The position numbers were made by a program, and so were the translations under genes. A stretch of DNA of 64,000 bases from Acarospora socialis (lineage: Eukaryota > Ascomycota > Lecanoromycetes > Acarosporales > Acarosporaceae): positions 67,001 through 131,000 of the forward strand of contig JAMYGW020000006.1 in the NCBI GenBank assembly GCA_025617375.2. Direction: 5' to 3'. This document shows positions 34,736-45,377 of this stretch, one piece after another. Under the pieces are notes generated by a model. The model was not told the DNA's origin. It was given only the letters and a program-made list of their open reading frames with translations, and searched no databases. The stretch's first letter is position 1; each line of letters opens with the position of its first letter.

Positions 34736-37700
34736 CAAGGTTCTGTGATACGTAGAAGCGCTGTAGGTCTGTGTCGGTACCCAATCCATCAGCTCAAAGT
34801 ACCCTGGCTTGGCTGCAGGGTTCCAGAAATGATGAAGGCAGACAACGGAAAGGCGAAGCGCCGAGGAGAAAGGGGCCACCACAAGTGAATGACACGCAGA
34901 TCATTACACGCGGATAATAGAGGCGATGGTTTCGAGCATTGCGAGAGAGAAAGTGACCCTGTGGCATGAAACAGGAGCGCACTTACTAGTCGACACACTG
35001 CCTACAGACAATCAGGTCCTTCCTCGCCCAGCAAGTTGTGACCTCAAGACATTCACTGCTTCTTGATGAGATCCAGGGACTCTATTACGCTGTTGAAAGA
35101 GAACCCTAGGTACGAGTACTTGGAAAAGGGCCCACTGACGTCGCCAGAGGTCGGCTTCTAGACAGGGCTGATCGAAAGTCACTGGTGCATATGCAGGAAC
35201 AATGCAGGAAACCTTCACGCTTCCGTATGTGGTGTCCGATAGCCTTCTAAATCAATTAAAAAGCCTCCGTCCAATATATGACCTTCAGCCCTGATGTAAC
35301 CGCAATACTGGCCTGGACTCCCGTTCAAGTGACGATATTATAAGGTCGGTAGATGTTGTGGAAGCCGCGAGTCCTGAAGTCTATACAGTGGATTATTGTA
35401 GGGTTCAAGAGTCGATGAGGACACCGCCGGTTCGATATTGTAGGTTTTCTGCCAACTGTCAGCCGCTTCCTCAAGGCCGCCATGGTGAATCTTAGAGAAT
35501 CGAGGGTGATGTGGCGAGGCTCACTTGCGAATAATGAACATTAGACTACACGACCAAATGAAGGACCACCTCCCATTCGCCGAATGTGGAACGCTGACAG
35601 CCAATTAATAGCCCAATTGCTAGCCCAATCAACACCAAGTGGAAACGTCACTCCGAGAGGCCCAAAGCACTATGGCTGTGGTGTGCTAAGGACAGACAAC
35701 GCATCATGTTCGCAGGCGTGTGTATTTGTAGGCGCAACGTCGACCGGTGACGTGCCCAGCGACGGCGGTGAGAATTGCTTGGTCAATGCACAGGCGATCA
35801 CCTAGGTTTACCTTATGCTTCCGGCCGGTCAGTTGAGGCGGCAGAAATCTTAGAAAGACATGTACTAGTAGTCCATACCTTTAATGGGGAAGCAGCGGCA
35901 AAAAGTCAATCCTGACTCGGTGTGACTGCTAGGTCTGCGGGCTATAGAGGTGCGCACAAATGCAGATGTCGAAACACGCGAACTATAACGTACGTGTATG
36001 GTGTCAAGCGCAAACGCGAACGGGAGAGGCCAGAGACATCAATTGCTACCAGTTGAGGACATGGTAAAGGGAAGAAAAGAGTGCCCGTTAAAGAAAGTGG
36101 GCCAGATGTTACAACTGCCGTGTGCCTAGGGCCAGGACAACAGCATAACGAACGGTTTGGCAAGATGGCGCAACGGGTCAATTGCGTGAAAGGAACGGAC
36201 GTATCGAGTGTGGGATTGAGTGGATGTTGAGCTGGTCCTGCATGAAGCTTGCATGAGCCTGAGCCTGCTTGCATCGCAAGTGCAGTGCATACGTGTCAAT
36301 GGGGAGAAAAAAAGTTCGGCGAAGATAGGTGACATCCTTGCACGCGAAAATGGGTTTTCCTTCAATGAGTTAGCAGCTTCTTTAGCTTGGATGGTTCGCA
36401 GCTGGCAGAAGCCAAGCTATATTATTAGGTATAAGGTAAACACTACCATCATTGCCAGCTGTCATCGTGGCTTGAATTATTGTCGATGCCATGCTTTCAT
36501 ATTCATAGTGCGGGTTAATGGCAGGGATAGGTAGCTAGGGAGCTGCGGTTAGGCTTCGGGTCGCCTGGAATCCCATTACCTCGGGCCCAACCATGGCGTA
36601 TCTGACCCTAGCTCAGCTACCTACGAGCCCAGAACAATACAGGCCCAATTGGCAAGGCGCTACGAAATATATACCAGACTTCCTTTAGTAATCACTCAGC
36701 TCCCCTGGCTCGCAGCTGACAAAAGCTGGCGACAATTGTCTTGAATACCATATGTGTGTTCCCAGTCAGATAGGTACACGGGACACTGAAACGGCTCAAC
36801 ACTCCGGTACCCGTTCGATTATCCCAAGTCCTGCCCTTAGCTGTTGTACAGAAACGGAGACTTTGTCCCTTGAAGCCGGTCGTTGAAACAGCGGTGAGAC
36901 TTGCTCTAAGCAAACCGACTCCATTACCCGAAGACAAAAGCTGGAGGAACTTGGCTCGGGGAGACAGCGTAGGTTCGTCCGTTACCGAAGTCAAGAAGTA
37001 TGATGCTGTATAAGGTAAATCAAGCTGGCTGCTTTCCCTTGGCCTCAGCTCTCGTCAAAGTTCACCTTACTTGTCTGGGCCATGAAGTCCTGGTGATCTG
37101 TGCCATGAAGTTAATAATGAGGCTCTGACATGTGATGGATGATGGCCCTGGCTCGGAGATTGCCGGATCGGACTTCATGCAACGCTCGATGACTTCTGTC
37201 CCAAGAGATTTCCTGCAGTCACTGCATGCAAGTCTGCTCAATGTATCTTCGGGTCTCTCTCTCCTTTGTATCTCTTGTTCTTCTGGAGTTTTCTGGCAGT
37301 CTTATTAGAAATGATGCTTGCGAGTTATGATGGGAAGCCTGACATACTCGAGTACCATGGATCTCCGTACTTTCAGGTCACATCCTCCGGTGCTTCATCC
37401 TGATGTCTGACATTACCGCCCGTATACCGTTGTTGCTCTTTCGGATGAAAAGACCACGATTGCAGCTATGACAAGGCCGCTGGGCAAAGCATTACCATTC
37501 ACAGGCATCCGAGCCAGGAACGAAATATGGTCACCGTTAGGCCTCTCGCATTCGTAAGGCCATTGACTGATCACATTGTCAATGTAAGGTCCCGACGGTG
37601 CCTTTGCATGACTTCTCAACAACGGGTCCTTGCAGACACACGTCGTCGGCAACACCCTCGGTCCGAACACCTGAGGAAGCGGAGGGATATAAGTTGGTCA

Positions 37701-38042
37701 TAGCAATTGTTCTCTTTCTCTTCCCTTGTCATTCCTGTGATTGCTCGAAGTCGCTCGTTGACTCTTTTGCACGAACCCACGTTCCTTTATCCCACCGACC
37801 TGGAAGAGACGATAGCTCCCTTTCCATAGGCAGTCAATCGTTTTACTTTAGGGCTGCTTCGTCGTATAGCCTGGCCTGGAACTGCGCGAACTTGCGACCT
37901 TGAGCATTTGCCTGCTGTGGTAAGCATTTTGCTTGATGGCGTGCCTGAGACAAGAGACGGAGTACTCATCTGATGTCAAGCAGAATCCAGTCGCAGCAAG
38001 GTCTCAGAACTGCTAGTCTCAGCAACTTCTTAAAACCGAGCC
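34736..38042. other. Long intergenic region (3.3 kb), no gene recognised
   Basis: Contains the 14-3-3-like gene's 5' leader, then about 3 kb with only short frames (all under 110 codons) on both strands and no recognisable motif, signal peptide or RNA gene. Composition is normal, so it is not part of the AT-rich repeat class. Unannotated non-coding transcripts cannot be excluded. Confidence 0.5.
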
Positions 38043-38255
38043 ATGTGCCGTTATTACAAACATATCTGGACTTGTGGACATGTTCGTTACGTCTTCGCTA
38101 CCTTCTGCCTCAGCGCCGGCCTTATCCAAACCCCCTGTGGTCGTCGAGAGGTCTGGCAAAGCCTACCGATGGGGGAGGATTGCGGCGACTGCTATGTTCC
38201 CACATCTGCTGAGACGCCAAAGTCGAAGGCGAATCGCGTGAAGAGAACAGTGTAG
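38043..38255 (+). CDS. Small cysteine-rich protein (70 aa), possible zinc-binding
   Basis: Single-exon frame of 70 residues starting MCRYYKHIWTCGHVRYVFAT. Six cysteines are present; the spacing of C2, C11-x-H, C22 and C32 and of the later pair CGDC resembles small fungal proteins that begin MCRYY/MCKKY and have CGH motifs. I recall such proteins from other Dothideomycetes but cannot name a domain. The C-terminus is basic (KSKANRVKRTV). No signal peptide. Function unknown; the CGH and CGDC motifs hint at metal binding. Confidence 0.5.
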   Translation: MCRYYKHIWTCGHVRYVFATFCLSAGLIQTPCGRREVWQSLPMGEDCGDCYVPTSAETPKSKANRVKRTV

Positions 38256-39236
38256 AGTAATCAGGATACGCTCCTCGAGGCTTTGTCGCTGCGTTTGGTC
38301 ACATCCGCGTCAAGCCATGACCTATCTCCGTTTCTCGAGTATACTTTGCGGTCGTGATAGATGATGTTGCAAGATCTCTCCTTAATTAACAATGTTGTTG
38401 TGGTGTGTTTATTGCTCCAGATAATATCTGATGTTGTGGAGAATGGAGAGCTTTCTACCTACTTACATGCGTGAATTGCCTATTGCTTTATATATTAAGT
38501 TTGTTGAATATTCTCTCACCCCCAATGGCCTAGCGGTAAGAAGTTCTTCTCGCAGTTGCAGCCCTATCACCTCACTAACTTTGAACAGCTTCTTCGGGAG
38601 TCAGGTCAAAGGCATTGGGGGTTCGACTCCGGCTCACCTCGACGATAATTTCGGCCTCGAAGCAGTCAAAAGCTACTTGAAGTCAACAGTACGGTCTCTC
38701 TTAAAAGAGTCCCGAATCGAAGTAAAATTCCTCTTCCTTTACCCCTGGGTAAAGGTAATGAATCGAAAAGAGCTAGTAGAGAGCTTGGTCAAAGTACTTG
38801 AAAGTGCCCAACTTCGGGTGACCGAGTAGAGTACCTTGGCCCAGATTGAAGTAGAGGGTGTCAACACCGAACGACGGAGCAAACCCTCGAGGGTTTCGTA
38901 GAATCTGACCGATCCGCAAGGATCGTTCAGATTTGAGCTTTTGTCTTTTTCTATCACAACATAACATGTACAGCATTGAGATGGTCAACGACAGCTTTGA
39001 AGTCATTATGTATTTAGCCATGCATTTACTACGTCTGGCGATGCGCTGATCTACCAAATGCGATTCTGCTTTCTCATCAACAGCAATATATTGATGTGCC
39101 AAACACAGATACCTTGATGGTACATTCCTCTGACTGACTCTCCAACGTTCAGTGCTCCAACAGTCTCGTGGTCGCTGTCCAAGAGTAGTACCCTGAGCTC
39201 TAACATCAACCAAGAACTCTGGATGTACCAACTCCG
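38256..39236. other. Intergenic with tRNA-like inverted repeat
   Basis: No protein gene is accepted. CCCCCAATG (38520-38528) is followed by D-arm-like GGCCTAGCGG, and about 90 bases further on lies the complement CATTGGGGG running into TTCGACTCC, a T-loop-like sequence. The two halves could form a stem, but no complete cloverleaf results. A 132-codon plus-strand frame across this stretch has no motif and probably does not code. Confidence 0.35.
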
Positions 39237-40326
39237 CTACTCTCCGTTCGGCTCCTCGTCCGCCTCTTCAAAACTTCCCTTCTCGCTCCCATCGTCAGAC
39301 ATCTCGTCCGAGCTACTCGGCAGCAGACCCTTGGCCTTCATCTCCTCAATCTCCACCGACAGCTCCCTCTCAAACAACTCCTGCTCCTGGTCTTCAATTT
39401 CCTTCAGGGCAGCCCAGCACTTCGGATGTTTCGTCTCCAACCAGGCCAAGCGCGCCATCAGATCATCCCAAGTACGACTCTCGTGGAAAGTCGGCCAATC
39501 GAGCTGTTCGTCGCTAAAGCCACCGAGTTTCCAGCGTGCAAGCTCCTCGTCTTCGTCAAGACTCCATGGTTCTTCCTCGTCGTCGTCGCTATCGGTCCAA
39601 TCGTCCGGGGTCGCTTGTTCAAGTGGCTTGCCCTCTCGGGCGTTCTTCTCGTTACGCTCTTTGAGCTCGGCGGCTTCCTTCTCCTTGGCTCGGACTAGCA
39701 ACTTGCAGAGAAGGTGGTGTATTTCCTCTTCGGAAAGCTCTTTTTTGTCGTTGTCAGAACCGTTTGCCTGGTCTCGCTTCTCCGTCTGCTCGAAGGGGAG
39801 ACAATCTACCATATCGATATCGTCGGAACACGCGACATCGAAAATGGTATCGTCGTTGGCTTTCGTCCGAACTTCGGTCAAGGGTTCAGTCGAGGTTACA
39901 ACTCCATCTTCGTTATCGGACGCTGTAAGGTCGATAACGACACCTCCCATCCTCCGCATACGCTTCTTCTTCGGTTTTGTGCGTTGTCCGAGATCTTGAC
40001 GAGCCTTGCGTTTGATCAAGGTGCTTGGTTCAGACCGGCGTCCTGGTGGCTCGATCAGATGGGCACGAATTCCGCTGTGTTCTCGACTTACGGTCAGCGA
40101 ACGCATTCGAAAGACCCATCTTCTCTGGTCCTGGCTTCTCTGTTTCTCCTGGTCCGAGAAATGACAGTCGCAAGTCTGGTGCCGGCTGAACTGGCTTTGG
40201 TGCAATCTTCCTACACTGGTCTCTGCTCTTGCCTGGCAACGATAAGTTAGCTGTGAATTCTGTTGATTGAGTTGTCGCGTTAGTGTACGGAGTTTTGTGT
40301 TGTTGCGCGTTTGACTGTTGTGGGCA
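39237..40326 (-). CDS. Acidic protein with SUMO-interacting motif; N-terminus uncertain
   Basis: The secure part is 39237-40042, about 268 residues on the minus strand. It has a basic, nuclear-localisation-like stretch (KARQDLGQRTKPKKKRMRR), then a hydrophobic SUMO-interacting motif next to acidic residues (GGVVIDLTASDNEDG), then a Glu/Asp-rich and Lys-rich helical region, a Trp-containing segment (WKLGGFSDEQLDWPTFHES) and an acidic tail (DEADEEPNGE-like). An intron at 40043-40091 (GTAAGTCGAG...CACCAG) joins it to an upstream exon reading GPGETEKPGPEKMGLSNAFAD. The start codon is tentative (ATG at 40326 with another intron). Without that splicing the frame stays open to an ATG at 40436. Probably nuclear; partners unknown. 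I recognise no named family. Confidence 0.6.
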
Positions 40327-41030
40327 TGGGTTACTCCTGGTCGCCGCGACGATCCGTGTTTCTTGTCATCATCATGATCGCAACACGGTTCAAAGACTAT
40401 CTCATGAACCTCTGCGGACCACATGTCTTTATGCACTTACGCTGGTTTGTCTTTTCCGGTGGCGCCATGATGGACGACACTTTGCACCGCAAATGCCACG
40501 TTGTGAGGTGGCTTTGTGCGTCTTTCATGTCATGGTGGAGCAAGGGCTTCGTGGATGTTGTTTTACGATGCTAATGCACGGACCTTCGACTGTTTGGTTT
40601 ACATGCTGCTGGAGATTGTTCAAGGCATACTTGCAATGATTTGAGTGAGCAGATTGACCAGGACATCTTTCTGCAATACTGCCGGTCCAGCCTTGTTCAC
40701 TGCGATTGAAAGTGGCTCTGAGAGGTTCAATCCTACAAAATATAGAATTTGGTATTCAACTAATTTCTTGTGATTTCTGATTCAGAATTCTTACTGTTGC
40801 TTTTAAGAAATGCTTCTTCTGCTGACAAAGGTCTGTAAATGAGTGTTTGTCCCTTCTCTCTCTTAAGCTGTGTGAGTGATCTCAAAGCACTTATGACTTG
40901 TGTCAATCTACTTCATCATAGAGCCACGCTGAACATCTCTGCTCTCAAGTGGTGGTCATAACAGCAGGGCGGTTGTCGCGGCCTCGGCAGCACGCGTGTT
41001 CATTTTCTGCCATCATGCTGCCTCTCCACC
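40327..41030. other. Intergenic, no gene recognised
   Basis: About 700 bp holding the upstream region of the acidic protein gene and the 3' flank of the AAA+ gene. Short frames only. Confidence 0.5.
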
Positions 41031-42552
41031 TCACTCAGCCATCTCTTTCCTGAGAGCGGCAGCTTGCTTTTGTAGCAAGTTGCCTAGCCTACCCCATTTC
41101 CGATCCTCTTCCTCTTCAACAGGCACAGCGTCCTCGGCTGAATCCTGGACTAGCGTCAGTAGCGAAGCGACGTAAGCTTCCTTTAGGTATGCAAAGCTGA
41201 AGCCATCAGTGATCGAGGCGATGTGATGCGGCACGGTGGGAGGCGTAGCGGCTGCGGGCCTGCTAGAAAGCTTCTTACTGGAATTTGGGTAGTAACCGAT
41301 CAGCAGGGCAAGATGGGCTAGGCTCACCTCCAGTATTCGCAGTATCGGACGCGTCCTTCAAACGAAGGGTTGCTAAAACGGTATTTGCGATCAAAGCGGC
41401 TGGGACGCTTGGACAGGCCATGGTCGAGCTTGTCCACTGTCGTCGTCAGCTCTCTCCCTCTTCTCGAGGCATGTCTAGGAGCAGTGGGCCATACAATTAT
41501 TTGTTGAGCCAATCATGAGAATACCATCGTTGTCTTCCAGTCCATCCACCTCGTTGAAGAAATAGCTGCGCACTTGGTCCGTGACCAAGCTATCCACATC
41601 CTCAAACAGTAGCAGGCAGGGCGCTGTCTGCCGCGCTTTCGTGAAGATTTGCCGAACCGACATCTGCGGACCAAAAGAGCGTTGTGCGAGGGTCTTAACA
41701 ACCAGCGTGGGAACCGGATCCGGACGTGCTATGAGAGCTTTCATGAGCGCTTTTGCGGTCGTTGTTTTGCCATTGCCCGGCGTTCCATGGAAAATCAGTC
41801 CTCGCTACAGCGCATCAGCATATATCCTAGCAGCGGCCCCGTGAGCGCGAATGACCCACTTTCCACGGCGTTCCAAACTCTGCATACGTGTCTCTTGCAT
41901 CGAAGAAACCTACCACGTCCCTCGTAATCGCCCTCTTCATCCCCTCGTCCAAGATCACATCCTCCCACCTTGCACCTTGCACCACTCGCCATAGTTCCTT
42001 ATCCTTGCCCCACCGACCCTGATCATACACCCAAACCTCGTTATGGCTCTGTTCCGACCAAATGCTCGCTGCAAGCACCAACGCCTCCGCAGCCTCATTC
42101 CCTGCCATGCCCCTTTCCCCCTCCTTTGCAGACTTGCTCAGCACGTAGCAGCGGCGGTCACACTGCCCCATTAGGCTATTCTGGCCATCGACAACGAAGA
42201 TTTGGAAGCTATGATCGTGCCAAACATAGTCATACCGACCGAAAATGAGCGTCTCCTTGAGCGTCCCGGCGGGACTGCCGTCTGCGGGATGCCGTGCTGC
42301 CGGCTCGAAAGCCCACGAGCGCAGGGTGGGGTGGACGTCATCGGTGAGGGTGGCGGTGGCATGGCCTGCGTGGGCGTACTTGATGAGGTCGCACGTGGTA
42401 GAGGCAAGGTGATGTGAAGGATATTGCGAGAGCAGCGTGGCTTGGATGGTGCTGTCGGTGTGGATGCGCAAGCCGGAGTTGTGTGCACGATAGACGTCGT
42501 AGACGACTTGAGCGTTCCCTGCAGGAGTGGCAGGCGTGATGAGGTCGCCCAT
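41031..42552 (-). CDS. AAA+ ATPase with fungal N-terminal domain
   Basis: Four exons (41860-42552, 41495-41804, 41328-41436, 41031-41277) total 1359 nt, 452 residues. Residues 1-230 form an unnamed domain found before AAA modules in many fungal proteins (FQIFVVDGQN, WGKDKELWRVVQGARWEDVI). The AAA core follows: Walker A in GLIFHGTPGNGKTTTAKAL, Walker B in CLLLFEDVDSL, sensor 1 in MIGSTNN, and a SKRPSRFDRKY segment typical of BCS1-like/fungal AAA proteins with the arginine-finger region. A helical tail rich in Glu/Lys ends the protein. It probably remodels a protein substrate using ATP; the substrate and compartment are unknown. An ATG ten codons upstream (42582) is also in frame; I preferred MGDLITP as the more usual length. 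Confidence 0.9.
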
Positions 42553-43202
42553 AATGACTGTTCTTTTGCTATAGTATGTCAACGGGTGTTACGCTTTAAA
42601 TGTGCTCCCACTCTGGTAATGACTAATGAGAGAAAGCAATGATGAAGAGTTCTGCTGCGCAGGACGGTTTTGTACTTTATTCTCTTATGATTGCTGTCTC
42701 TTCCTCTGCCTCAGGGTGGCGACGCTTACTCAGAACCCTGGTGCCTGAAGTATTTGAATGGTATCGTCGTAGGGGAAAGTATTTCATTTACGTTATCCAA
42801 AGTGAGAAAACAATGGTGAACACAGCGCGCTACTTTTGTAAGCCATAAGCTGCGTTGAATGGTGCAGTCTGACTGGTACGATCTTGGAGAGAATTTCTCT
42901 TCAGAGTTCTCAGCCCATTCTCTGGTTTGGGGCCATGGCCAGCATGAAGTACGTTGACCATCATTGGTGGGTTGTAGAAAGATAGAAGTTCACTAGTCTT
43001 GTGGGAGCTTGGTCAACTCTCATTTGAACTCTCATCATGTATAAAATAGCTTTCTAACTACTCTCTACAAATCCCGCAGGCATATACTCCTAGAGTCACC
43101 CCCATGGGTTTTCCCAGGCTCCTCCACTGAATATCCCCCAAGCTACCTTATGTGTAAAGACTAGAAAGGCTTTGCAATTCTCTCTTCCCTGCCACGCAAA
43201 AT
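42553..43202. other. Intergenic, no gene recognised
   Basis: 650 bp with the AAA+ gene promoter and the 3' flank of the small secreted protein gene. No gene seen. Confidence 0.5.
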
Positions 43203-43550
43203 TTAAGGGCACTGAGACAGTGCAGCGCCGACGGGGTCACACACGTTATCCCCGCCTCCATCGCGCCAGCATGTGTCTATCATATTCAGTTAAGTTAGAT
43301 CTGGAGCACAACATGGGAAAGTCTTTGCATGTCAATGTTGGGAGCGGCGCGAGGACATACCGTCTGCGCAGTAGCAGTAGTTTCCGATATCGTTGTCAGG
43401 GTCGGCCCTGGATTAGATGTGAGTTTGCAGTCAAGAGATGGTGGGATAGAGGTTTAAAAGGAGGAGGCCATACTGATTGTAGCAGGGCTGTTGCTGGGCA
43501 AGGGAGATAGTGGCAAAGACGATTGCGGTGAGGATGGTGACAAACTTCAT
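43203..43550 (-). CDS. Small secreted cysteine-rich protein (65 aa)
   Basis: Three exons (43474-43550, 43361-43407, 43203-43276) total 198 nt, 65 residues. A clear signal peptide (MKFVTILTAIVFATISLA) is followed by a mature peptide of about 47 residues with six cysteines: QPCYNQ, NYCYCAD, TCWRDG, NVCDPVG and the final SQCP. The even cysteine count and small size suggest a disulfide-stabilised extracellular peptide. In plant-associated fungi such genes are candidate effectors, but nothing here proves a host role. No homologue recognised. The two introns (66 and 84 bp) have standard GTATG...AG borders. Confidence 0.8.
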
Positions 43551-44022
43551 TTTGAAGTGATGATGAATAGGCTGACTGAGTGTTTCAGCTTCCCTCTGAA
43601 AGAGCTTAGGCTTGTTAATTCCTTGAGTAGAGTGATGAACTGGATGGTGATGTACGCACCGAAGGGCCCCTTTATAAATTCTCTGAACAGTCTCACAGTG
43701 ACTATAATGGCACTCTGAATCGCTCGGGTCTCGCAAGTGAGGGTGCGTAAGACGCACGTCCGCAGTATGAAAAATAAATGTTACTCACCTGATGCCAAGA
43801 CAGGAGGATCTACGATGACAGTTTCGAATCCGTCTTTGCCGTGCCGTGGATCCTTCTTCCCCGCTTGAGAAGAAGATGCCAAGACGCACACAGCTCAGTC
43901 AGTAACTCTCTGACTGTCTGATGCTGCCACGTGGTAAAGGACTGTTGGTCTGTAATGCAAGGCCAGAGGAAGAGGCTCGATTCAGCTCAGAGTCCGAATT
44001 GACAGGTCCAACTCCAAAGGAA

Positions 44023-44091
44023 GACCCCGCATCTTTTGCTGACCCGCATCTTTTGCTGACCCGCATCTTTTGCTGACCCACATCTTTTGCT
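44023..44091. repeat. 17-bp tandem repeat, four copies
   Basis: Unit GACCCGCATCTTTTGCT in four consecutive copies, the first and last with one difference each. Not coding in any convincing frame. Confidence 0.9.
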
Positions 44092-44118
44092 AAAATGTGA
44101 CGCTTCGTGTTACTACAC

Positions 44119-44178
44119 CCAGTTGTGGGGGCGGTTCGGGAAGGCACAACATCCGAGCCCAGTTGTGGGGGCGGTGCG
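44119..44178. repeat. Direct repeat of about 20 bp, two copies
   Basis: CCCAGTTGTGGGGGCGG occurs at 44119-44135 and again at 44159-44175, each followed by similar GGCA-containing sequence. CGAGG-containing words recur over the next 150 bases, suggesting an old amplified motif. Confidence 0.7.
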
Positions 44179-44981
44179 AAGGCAAGGCATCTGAAGAGGT
44201 GGTTTGAAAAGACATGACGTTCGAGGGAATGGTTTCAAGACGCATAGCGCACGAGGGCATAAGATCGACTGACACGTGTCCGAGGGATGTTATCAGAAAG
44301 CACGACGTCCGAGGAGAAACTGTGCTTTGCTCAAACACTACCTAGCTTGACTTTGATTCTGCATCGTAGGTTGATCGATCCATCAACTGTGACGCCCCAA
44401 CACGTGGGTCACCCTGTTGCGAAAGGGCAATCATGGTCGTCGGTCATGCAACAGAGAACTGAGCTGACCCGTTATTTGGATATGACGTTTGAACAAAGAC
44501 TGTGTACTCGTATCACAATGGAGGCTGACAAGGTGGCAAAATAGAAAAGAATTTAGTATTGTAGCATCATCGGAAAGAAGCATCCAGCTGACGTGTCATT
44601 GCACAACGGGATGAACGGCTTCAGAACTATGCTGAAGGGAAAGGTACAAAGCCAAGGGCATTACAGTGGAGATGAACATGTAGAGAAAGAGCACAAGATA
44701 CAATTCCTGGCAACCTCATGGAAGAAGATCCTGGTGAGCATTGAACCTAGCTTGCAGCTGGTCCAAACGGCGCTGAACTTCGTCCTCGGCTCTTCGGTGA
44801 CCGCGTGCACTCCCCGTCAAGTGAGCAAGTTCATGCCCATAGCATCTGTTCTCCTCCCTGCATCAAAACTTATATAGCTCCACCTGGTCCCCAGTGGACC
44901 AGGATCCAAGTCAACCGTTGAACTCGACTCCTCTCAGACACACACACTGCTCAAAGATATTACCAAGCTCCAGCATCAACC

Positions 44982-45377
44982 ATGCAAATCATCACAGTCT
45001 CCATCCTGGCGTCACTCCTAACCTACGCCGCTGCGGGCGCCGTCCCAGCAAAGCGAACCACCTTCGAGGGAGTGCGTAAACTTAAACCTTCCCCCAAGGT
45101 CAACAATGTGCTGTCTGCTGACTCTCCAACAGTTCTGCATCGTCGAGGCCGGCACCCCCGGCAAATGCCAGTACGATCCCGACGAGGGTGTTTCCCTGCA
45201 GGTTCCCTGCGACGCCGCCTTTCCTGTGAGTAGTGTGCCCCACGCCTCATCGTCGTTGCCATTGTCACCTTTTGCTAGCACACCGGCGAAGCTGAGTGTT
45301 GGTAGTGTAACAATGCGGACGATATTTGTGAGTATAACGATCAGGACCCTACCGGGACGGCCACTTGTAGTGGATAG
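44982..45377 (+). pseudogene. Small secreted cysteine-rich protein gene, apparently broken
   Basis: Exons at 44982-45071, 45133-45225 and 45279 onward. The product begins with a signal peptide (MQIITVSILASLLTYAAAG) and a KR processing-like site (PAKRTTFEG), followed by a cysteine-bearing mature region (FCIVEAGTPGKCQYD, LQVPCDAAF, GEAEC). Further cysteines in the same frame extend to 45377, but the frame does not run there cleanly (about one break), so this copy looks truncated or inactive. Introns are 61 and 53 bp with normal borders. Fungal secreted peptides of this size are often extracellular or effector-like; the role is unknown. Confidence 0.55.

Larger units (their letters stand above)
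43551..44981. other. Intergenic with short tandem repeats
   Basis: About 1.4 kb without a supported gene. It includes a 17-bp tandem repeat (44023-44091) and a nearby two-copy 20-bp repeat (listed separately). A pyrimidine-rich leader lies just before the next small secreted-protein gene. Confidence 0.5.

Noticed and set aside
38431-38829. 132-codon plus-strand frame
   Set aside because: No domain, overlaps the tRNA-like inverted repeat and has no promoter or splicing support.
39223-39999. 258-codon plus-strand Ser-rich frame
   Set aside because: Antisense shadow of the acidic protein gene; Ser-rich because it mirrors Glu/Asp-rich coding.
42202-42417. Frames opposite the AAA+ gene N-terminal exon
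   Set aside because: Shadows of the coding strand; the minus-strand AAA+ model accounts for the region.
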